64,000 bases of DNA from Chrysomallon squamiferum. Taxonomy: Eukaryota; Mollusca; Gastropoda; Neomphalida; Peltospiridae. The stretch is taken from contig CM022665.1 of assembly GCA_012295275.1 (NCBI GenBank), positions 30,066,457 through 30,130,456 on the forward strand, read 5' to 3'. Positions 61,943 through 64,000 of the stretch are shown here, in pieces. The position numbers and the translations under genes are program-made. The first letter of the stretch is position 1, and each line of letters opens with the position of its first letter. The notes under the pieces are model-generated. The model ran no database searches. It was not told the DNA's origin and saw nothing but the letters and a program-made list of their open reading frames with translations.

Positions 61943-63250
61943 TGAAAAACATAAACATAGCAGCAAGACAGACCAAGACTAGATTTTTCGACACATCTTT
62001 AACACCAGCACCTGAAACAGAATAAAAATATACTTACTAGTAATATATCACATATATAATTTTACAAGATGTCCAGGACCAGATCTGATGGGAGGTCTCA
62101 TGAAAAAAACACTTTTACTGATTATTATTAAATATAATAAATGTTTGAACATATCAAAAAGTGTTATTTCAGTATTACAGTGTATCAGACATTACAAAAA
62201 GTTGATGATTCTGTGTGTCTCCTGGAACCTCACCTACTCAAAACCCCCTTGTCTACCTCACAGATCAGGTCCTGAGTACATTGTTTAGCTTTGTAGGTGC
62301 ATTTGTATATATGTTTGTGTTCATTTGGCTGTGTATGTGTTTGGGTTTGTTTAGCTGTGTATGTACATTTGGCTGTGTATGTGTATGTTTGTATATGTTT
62401 AACTACATATGTGTATTAAAGTATGTTTGTATTGGTCTGTCACAATATCTGCTTGTATTGTATGACGTGTACTGATGTGCATGTTGTGTGTTTATATCTG
62501 TGTATGTTGCTGTGTATGGCATTGTTTATGTGGCTTTATATGAAAGGATTGTAAACACACAAAATGGAGGAGAAATTGAAAGTCTTTGTATTTTCTTGTA
62601 AACTTATGTTAGTGTCATGCTACTTTAATAAAATATAAAATATATTTAGACTATTTTGATAAAGAAGATTCAGTTTATAAACCACTCACCTCCTTTGGTT
62701 GGACATGCTGAAAATAACCATAATATTATACATTAAAATGTTTACTTTATTGAAAACAGTAATCTAAAATAAAACTTTGATATGGTTTGAACACACATTT
62801 TTACTATGAACACAGATGGTTTTCTGAATTTGAAATCTTGATCATTATATGATATACTGACACTTTATTTTAATTGATGTAAAATTTTCACATATTATTT
62901 TCAATAGGTTTAACCTACAGTTAGTTAACAAACAGAAAGATGATTTTAAAAAGTATATCTGAAAGTCTTTTATCCTTTAATCTCATACAAGACATGTTAT
63001 TTATTTACATTACAGGTCTTTTTCTTACCATTGTCTTGTTTTACTGAAACAAACAAATCAGCTTTCAGGCATTCATTGCTGCGGATGTAGTCGTTGACAG
63101 TGTTGTTGATGCTGTCAGACATTGTCTTGGTTCTGCTGAAGATCATTGAGTACCACTGATTACAAGTGCCATTTTCTGCCTTCTCATAACAGCCATACAC
63201 TATTCCATAATTAACGTAATCTGTCTTCATAACCCAGTATGGAACGCGGC
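61938..63250 (-). CDS. Apolipoprotein-D/Lazarillo-like lipocalin, 3' part, probable GPI-anchored
   Basis: Exons 63250-63029, 62707-62690 (an 18-base microexon) and 62011-61938 join in phase. The first encodes RVPYWVMKTDY, VNYGIVYGCYEKAENGTC, QWYSMIFSRTKTMSD and VNDYIRSNECLKADLF. This is the C-terminal half of a lipocalin: the 'Y.vl.tDY.nYaivY.C' strand motif, the 'w..sRt..l' motif and the closing helix. The microexon adds ACPTKGG, supplying a Cys. The last exon gives GAGVKDVSKN followed by LVLVCLAAMFMFF and K-stop, a small-residue stretch plus a hydrophobic end, as in GPI-anchor signals; the insect lipocalin Lazarillo is a known GPI-anchored case. The known family role is binding small hydrophobic ligands outside the cell. 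The 5' exons (signal peptide, GxW motif) lie right of the window. Confidence 0.87.
62285..62520. repeat. TG-rich minisatellite in the lipocalin intron
   Basis: Loosely repeated units such as TTTGGCTGTGTATGTGT and TTTAGCTGTGTATGTACA fill most of the interval between the last two lipocalin exons. Confidence 0.75.
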
Positions 63251-63253
63251 CTG

Positions 63254-64000
63254 TTTGATAGAGAGAGGAGGAGTTATTTATTTGTTTTTTATTTAAGTAT
63301 TTATTTATTGATTTTGTTTACACACACCCACACATTTTATTCTCTAAATGAAAATCGGACATTTATTATGAACATAGGCAATGGCAGGATATATTTATTT
63401 ATGTTTCACTGAAAAATAAATGTATTTACTTTTAAACTGTTTGTTATTTAATAATACAGTATAATTTATCCTGTTTCACTTTCACCAAAAGATTCATTTT
63501 CTCCACCTTTCAGCCAGTGATGGGTTTACTTATAATTAAACATGTCTTGAAACTATAAAAGAAATCACAGACGTTTTGGCTGCTACTTTTTTTCAGACTA
63601 TGATGATTTGGATTTTTTATTTTTTATTTTTTTCCTTTTTGTTTTCTTTAAAGATTAATTATATCAATATAAAATTTAAAATAATTATAGTGTTATATAA
63701 CATATATATATTTCTATAATTAAGAAAATCATAAAAAAATATAACGACCTCTGGTAAAAAAAAGGTTAGCTGGCTACTTTTAGTGTCCTTTAAAGGACAT
63801 AGTGTTATTACTAAATTATAGTACAGGTACTGAGTCATTTATCTGACATTCTTTAGGATGGGATTTGGTCCATTTTTCTAGATATAGGCTAAACATTAAT
63901 GTAAAATATCAAATTAAAAATTATGAATGAAGCTGTATTTAACAAATAAACCTAAAATAGTGTCTGTTTGATCATTATTAATTTGCTTAAAATTCTCATT
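63254..64000. other. Lipocalin intron, no exon seen
   Basis: A/T-rich sequence upstream (on the - strand) of the first visible lipocalin exon. No lipocalin N-terminal motif or other coding segment is seen. Confidence 0.6.

Noticed and set aside
1-64000. tRNA, rRNA or CRISPR features
   Set aside because: No true tRNA or rRNA gene was seen; the only tRNA-like sequence is the SINE head near 56,390. Regular spacer arrays are absent; the tandem repeats are ordinary mini- and microsatellites.

Overview
The window is strongly A+T-rich eukaryotic (animal) DNA with short conserved exons, canonical GT-AG introns, many microsatellites and several old transposon copies. The protein sequences, and a tRNA-derived SINE at about 56.1-56.4 kb that resembles a family I recall as abundant in molluscs, suggest a lophotrochozoan, most likely a gastropod or other mollusc. 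The species cannot be named from the sequence alone.

Layout, left to right. (1) 1-6.5 kb holds the 3' half of numb on the + strand. Its four last coding exons are at 4112-6493, behind a long upstream intron, and are followed by a long gene-free A/T-rich stretch to 15.6 kb that probably includes its 3'UTR. (2) 15.6-23.1 kb, - strand: a complete seven-coding-exon gene for a type I membrane glycoprotein of 684 aa, with signal peptide, two lamin-tail-like modules separated by a Ser/Thr-rich mucin stalk, a Cys-containing juxtamembrane ectodomain, one transmembrane helix and a short acidic tail. (3) 23.1-26.15 kb: the intergenic space between two divergent genes, into which a pogo-like DNA transposon relic has inserted. 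(4) 26.15-56.65 kb, + strand: a complete 15-exon POLE2 gene (DNA polymerase epsilon subunit 2, 526 aa). Fourteen exons fill the first 10 kb; the last exon lies beyond a 20.4-kb intron. That intron holds a 2.4-kb foldback transposon with nearly intact arms, a MITE, a local duplication, several minisatellites, two splice-flanked open segments on the opposite strand and a 120-codon orphan ORF. (5) 56.7-61.9 kb: a SINE copy just before and a degraded CR1/L2-like LINE just after the POLE2 3' end, then two exon-like open segments on the + strand that I could not assign. (6) 61.9-64 kb, - strand: the last three coding exons of an apolipoprotein-D-like lipocalin with a hydrophobic C-terminal tail that suggests a GPI anchor; its 5' exons lie past the right edge.

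The four recognised genes have unrelated jobs: cell-fate and endocytic adaptor, cell-surface mucin-like receptor, replication polymerase subunit, lipid carrier. They do not form a pathway. The most interesting material is the two-module lamin-tail/mucin membrane protein, tandem duplication of one of its exon boundaries, the crowded last intron of POLE2 with hints of a nested antisense gene, and a possible GPI-anchored versus secreted choice at the lipocalin 3' end.
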